A DNA stretch of 64,000 nucleotides from Rossellomorea marisflavi (GTDB taxonomy: Bacteria > Bacillota > Bacilli > Bacillales > Bacillaceae_B), in assembly GCF_001274775.1 (NCBI RefSeq), contig NZ_LGUE01000001.1:714334-778333 (forward strand), given 5' to 3'. The notes under the pieces are model-generated. The model saw only the letters and a program-made list of their open reading frames with translations. It had not been told where the DNA came from and made no database searches. The position numbers were made by a program, and so were the translations under genes. Shown piece by piece: positions 61,143 through 64,000 of this stretch. Numbering within the stretch: the first letter of the stretch is position 1; each line of letters starts with the position of its first letter.

Positions 61143-61213
61143 AAAGTCTTGTGGCTCCCCGGAGTAATCCGGGTGACGCGGGTAGGGAGAGGGCAGTTTT
61201 ATAGGAAGATTGT

Positions 61214-62503
61214 ATGAAAGCATTTGAACATGTGTTTAAGTTTAAAGCGCATGGCACTTCACTGAAACAGGAAATGCTTGCAGGGTCGGTTGGCTATTTC
61301 ACCATCGTGTATATCATCGCCGTTAACGCTCTGATTCTTTCTGAAGCTGGTATACCGTTTGAAGGAGCCGTATTGGCGACGATCCTGGCGTCATTCGTCG
61401 GATGTCTCGTCATGGCGTTCTGGGCGAATGCCCCCATCCTTCTAGTACCTGGCATGGGAATCAATGCGATGTTTACGTTCACGCTTGTGAAATCCTCCGG
61501 CCTCAGCTGGCAGGAAGCACTCGGTGTCGTCCTGATATCAGGGATCCTTTTCATGGTCATTGCGTTTACGCGTCTTTCTGGCGTACTGACGCAGGCCATA
61601 CCCCAGGTGCTGAAAGAGGCCATTACGGTCGGCCTCGGGATGTTCCTCATGTTCATCGGCCTTGAAAAGGGCGGGATCATCCAGAGGGGGGAGAGTTCGA
61701 TCATCACGATCGGGGACTTCAGTGATTGGAAGGTTGTGGCAACCCTCCTCACATTACTCCTCACGCTGTTCCTTTTCATCCGGAATGTGAAGGGGCAATT
61801 CCTTTGGAGCATCGCTTTCGGAACCATCCTCGGACTGGTGCTGGGAATCGAGCCTTCTACGGCATCCTCTACATTCCATTGGAGTGAGTATGGTGATGTC
61901 TTCGGACAGGTTTCGTTCAAAGCGATCGTGGATATCCCGTTTTGGATTGCCGTGTTTTCCATGACGATGGTCCTCGTATTCGAGAATATCGGGCTTGTCA
62001 GCGGACATACGGCCATGATCGGGCAGGAGCATAAGTATCCTAGAGCGTTTCAGGCCAATGCATTTTCGGCATTGACGTCCGGTATCTTCGGCACAAGCCC
62101 CACTGTTTCTACGGTGGAAAGCGCTGCTGCCATGACCGCCGGAGGGCGTACGGGGATGACCTCATTCACCACTGGCGTCCTGTTCCTAGCTTCGGTTTTG
62201 TTCATTCCTTACCTGAAGTGGATTCCGGATCATGCGATCGCGCCGATCCTCATCGTGATCGGAGGCGTGATGATCCAGAATATCCGACATATGGACCTGG
62301 GCGATCTGACAGAAGCCCTTCCGGCGATCTTCATCATCGTCATGATCCCATTCACCTACAGCATTGCTGACGGGATTGCATTCGGATTCGTTCTGTATCC
62401 GATCCTGAAGGTGGCAACGGGTAAGGCAAAGGAAGTGTCTTTGACACTATATATCATTGCGGTATTGTTCCTTCTGAATTTCATCGTCCATGCGATTCAT
62501 TAG
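61214..62503 (+). CDS. NCS2/AzgA family purine permease
   Basis: The 429-residue transporter has 12-14 helices and the AzgA-type motifs: GTSLKQEMLAGSVGYFTIVY at the start, NAPILLVPGMGINAMFTFTL, and FGTSPTVSTVESAAAMTAGG. B. subtilis PbuG/PbuO relatives import guanine and hypoxanthine. Its site after the rib genes is notable because riboflavin is made from GTP. AGGAAG lies five bases before the ATG. A GC-rich hairpin occupies the leader, but no purine-riboswitch core is seen. Confidence 0.9.
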   Translation: MKAFEHVFKFKAHGTSLKQEMLAGSVGYFTIVYIIAVNALILSEAGIPFEGAVLATILASFVGCLVMAFWANAPILLVPGMGINAMFTFTLVKSSGLSWQEALGVVLISGILFMVIAFTRLSGVLTQAIPQVLKEAITVGLGMFLMFIGLEKGGIIQRGESSIITIGDFSDWKVVATLLTLLLTLFLFIRNVKGQFLWSIAFGTILGLVLGIEPSTASSTFHWSEYGDVFGQVSFKAIVDIPFWIAVFSMTMVLVFENIGLVSGHTAMIGQEHKYPRAFQANAFSALTSGIFGTSPTVSTVESAAAMTAGGRTGMTSFTTGVLFLASVLFIPYLKWIPDHAIAPILIVIGGVMIQNIRHMDLGDLTEALPAIFIIVMIPFTYSIADGIAFGFVLYPILKVATGKAKEVSLTLYIIAVLFLLNFIVHAIH

Positions 62504-62505
62504 GA

Positions 62506-62548
62506 AAAAACAAGCACGTGCGCCTGTCGCACGTGCTTGTTTTGTTTT
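62506..62548 (+). terminator. intrinsic terminator after the permease gene
   Basis: CAAGCACGTGCG (62511-62522) pairs with CGCACGTGCTTG (62528-62539), then TTTTGTTTTG. Confidence 0.85.
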
Positions 62549-62607
62549 GAACAGGCTAACCCTGAACTCCATTGATCGATGGCCGAATAAGATAGTAGCC
62601 AACATAG

Positions 62608-62904
62608 TCACCAAACCGGTTTATACTCTCCAGGAGTCAGGAATCTTCTTTGAGGTTTAATATACCGTTTCAGCTCTACCATGAGGAGTCTTTGAAGGGA
62701 TTTTGTCTGAACCTGGCCGGCGATATCGGCAGGGAAAGGGAAAACTCCGATGTCGTTGAACTTCACGCGGTACCGGCCTTCATGTACCAGCTCTTTTTCT
62801 TGATTGAAAACCTTTGCCAACACATGGACGTGCCTGGATTCGTTCCCATCAAGCGCCTCGTCCACTTTTTGCACCTGAAAGCGGAAGCTGTACTCCTCCT
62901 TCAT
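62608..62904 (-). CDS. hypothetical small protein
   Basis: The 98-residue protein reads MKEEYSFRFQVQKVDEALDG... and ends LKRYIKPQRRFLTPGEYKPV. It looks like a small beta-rich soluble fold with no Cys or membrane segment. Start ATG 62904 is seven bases after AGGAGG; ATG 62910 is too close. No family is recognised with confidence. It is divergent from dapF. Confidence 0.6.
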   Translation of the reverse strand: MKEEYSFRFQVQKVDEALDGNESRHVHVLAKVFNQEKELVHEGRYRVKFNDIGVFPFPADIAGQVQTKSLQRLLMVELKRYIKPQRRFLTPGEYKPVW

Positions 62905-63015
62905 GCCCATTCCTCCTATCAGATCGGCTTTTATCTATGATTGCACATCGGGCACGTTTATGGCAATCTAGTACTATTATGATTTTATGGATTGCACAAC
63001 TGGAGGCGGAAAAGA

Positions 63016-64000
63016 GTGAAAATTGACGTAACGAAGTGTCATGGATCTGGAAATGATTTTCTATTGTTGGATGAAGTCGGGAAGGCTTACGATTTTACCG
63101 ATGAGGATCGAAGGGCTTTGACCCTCACCCTTTGCAACCGTGAAACAGGCCCGGGAGCGGATGGGATCTTATTTGTCCTTGAAAGCGACAGATGTGACGC
63201 CATGATGAGAGTCTTCAATTCCGATGGATCTGAAGCATCGATGTGTGGGAATGGCCTACGCTGTGTCGGCCGTTATGTGTGTGAAAAGATCGGGAAGGAC
63301 GACATCATGGTGGAAACGTTGAAAGCAGATCTCCACGTATCCAAAGAGGAAGACCTTTATGATGGGATCCCCACGTACAATGTCGAGATTTCCCCGGTCC
63401 TTTTTGATTTATCGTCCCTTCCGATGAATGGGCACGGGGAGAAGCTGATTGACGAAAAAGTGGAAGGTCTTCCGACTGAGAGGGCTTTCACTGCACTGGC
63501 CGTCCCCAACCCCCATTTGATTGCCGTGGTCGACCGGGATGTGCTCTCGGGAGATGAACAAAAGAACATATCGGAATACCTTAACGGATCGAATCCGATC
63601 TGCCCGGATGGAGTGAATGTAAGCTATGTGACCATCATGGATAAGGGGGCAATCTTTGTCAGGACCTATGAGCGGGGCGTTGGATTCACCAATGCATGTG
63701 GCACTGCGATGTCCGCTTCCACCCTCGTTACATGCCTTCTCGGATATAACGAAAAAGGAGTTGCGGTGGACGTATATAATCCCGGTGGCAAAGTAAGGGT
63801 CGTCGTCAATGAACGCACCGATGGCTCGTATTTCATGGAGCTGATCGGAAATGCTACATATGTGTACCAAGCGACCATACAGTGGGATCCTGCGTTCCCG
63901 AACCGCTATGATTGGGAAGCGAAGAAGGAGCTTGATGAGCATGTTGCGTATCGTCAGTTGGAGGAGCATGCCGCGTCACTTGTGAAAGAAAAGGTTTTCC
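63016..64000 (+). CDS. dapF: diaminopimelate epimerase DapF (3' end outside window)
   Basis: At least 328 codons are open to the window edge. The enzyme converts LL- to meso-diaminopimelate for lysine and peptidoglycan. CHGSGNDF at the start, the first catalytic Cys in MCGNGLRCVGRY and the second in ERGVGFTNACGTAMSAS are intact. Start GTG 63016 is nine bases after GGAGG. DapF is usually 270-290 residues; here the epimerase fold ends near residue 285 and a charged helical extension (WEAKKELDEHVAYRQLEEHA) continues past the window. Confidence 0.92.
   Translation, partial: MKIDVTKCHGSGNDFLLLDEVGKAYDFTDEDRRALTLTLCNRETGPGADGILFVLESDRCDAMMRVFNSDGSEASMCGNGLRCVGRYVCEKIGKDDIMVETLKADLHVSKEEDLYDGIPTYNVEISPVLFDLSSLPMNGHGEKLIDEKVEGLPTERAFTALAVPNPHLIAVVDRDVLSGDEQKNISEYLNGSNPICPDGVNVSYVTIMDKGAIFVRTYERGVGFTNACGTAMSASTLVTCLLGYNEKGVAVDVYNPGGKVRVVVNERTDGSYFMELIGNATYVYQATIQWDPAFPNRYDWEAKKELDEHVAYRQLEEHAASLVKEKVF

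Noticed and set aside
61143..61213. Purine riboswitch upstream of the NCS2 permease
   Set aside because: The conserved TATA..GGATATGG / CCGACTATG-type core is absent and the leader is too short.
1..64000. CRISPR arrays, prophage, insertion sequences or integrase
   Set aside because: No regularly spaced direct repeats, no phage structural genes and no transposase or recombinase were found. The only repeated DNA is the four-copy non-coding element.

Overview
The window looks like chromosomal DNA of a spore-forming, aerobic Bacillaceae of moderate GC, close to the pigmented Rossellomorea/'Bacillus marisflavi-aquimaris' type. This rests on gene content and on gene order resembling Bacillus subtilis (ypgQ-yfmR-ypgR/cvfC-yphP, ypjP-thyA-dfrA-yplQ-ypmP-ypmRS-msrAB, and yodT-S-R-Q-P-kamA-yokU-yozE-yodN-yozD-spo0M-yodL-deoD-yodJ-ctpA). 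No species assignment can be proved from the sequence alone. There is no phage, plasmid, transposase, rRNA or CRISPR.

Layout. 1-19.5 kb: housekeeping and stress genes: two DegV proteins, an HD hydrolase, the ABC-F factor YfmR, a bacilliredoxin, thymidylate synthase/dihydrofolate reductase, YpmRS, a second RsgA GTPase behind a leader-peptide attenuator, methionine sulfoxide reductases, a PTS IIA protein, a YjcZ-type small protein and a chemoreceptor. 19.8-26.5 kb: lysine catabolism through beta-lysine (kamA cluster), with a candidate sigma-E promoter inside. 26.6-35 kb: yoz/yod genes, Spo0M, DeoD, a carboxypeptidase lipoprotein and CtpA. 35-43 kb: AlbA-domain protein, G3E GTPase, a MarR regulator with an MFS pump, a CAP-domain secreted protein, a degenerate SDR and a MATE pump. 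43.2-47.3 kb: carotenoid tailoring operon (CruF-type hydratase, acyltransferase, glycosyltransferase, CrtN/CrtP-type oxidoreductase). 47.4-57.3 kb: a stand-alone MurG, a GNAT gene with a switch-like leader, an amidohydrolase, UppP-DedA, a DUF4870 gene with a sigma-W promoter, and a WYL-Nudix-patatin operon. 57.3-62.5 kb: FMN riboswitch with ribD-ribE-ribBA-ribH, then an NCS2 purine permease. The window ends inside dapF.

Four copies of a roughly 300-bp structured repeat, in the same orientation, sit just 3' of + strand genes (dfrA, yodJ, a yflJ-like gene, a patatin gene). The best-preserved copy has matching inverted ends, so it resembles a MITE.

The most interesting signal is upstream of the second rsgA (14.2-14.4 kb). 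A sigma-A promoter is followed by a 24-codon leader peptide and a strong intrinsic terminator. Three segments form mutually exclusive pairings (1:2, 2:3, and a terminator that uses segment 3), the logic of ribosome-stalling attenuation. A second leader with competing pairings that hide or expose a Shine-Dalgarno lies before the GNAT gene at 50.1 kb. Several small genes are also described: a 25-aa membrane peptide, a 53-aa membrane protein, a YjcZ-like protein and a YflJ-like protein.
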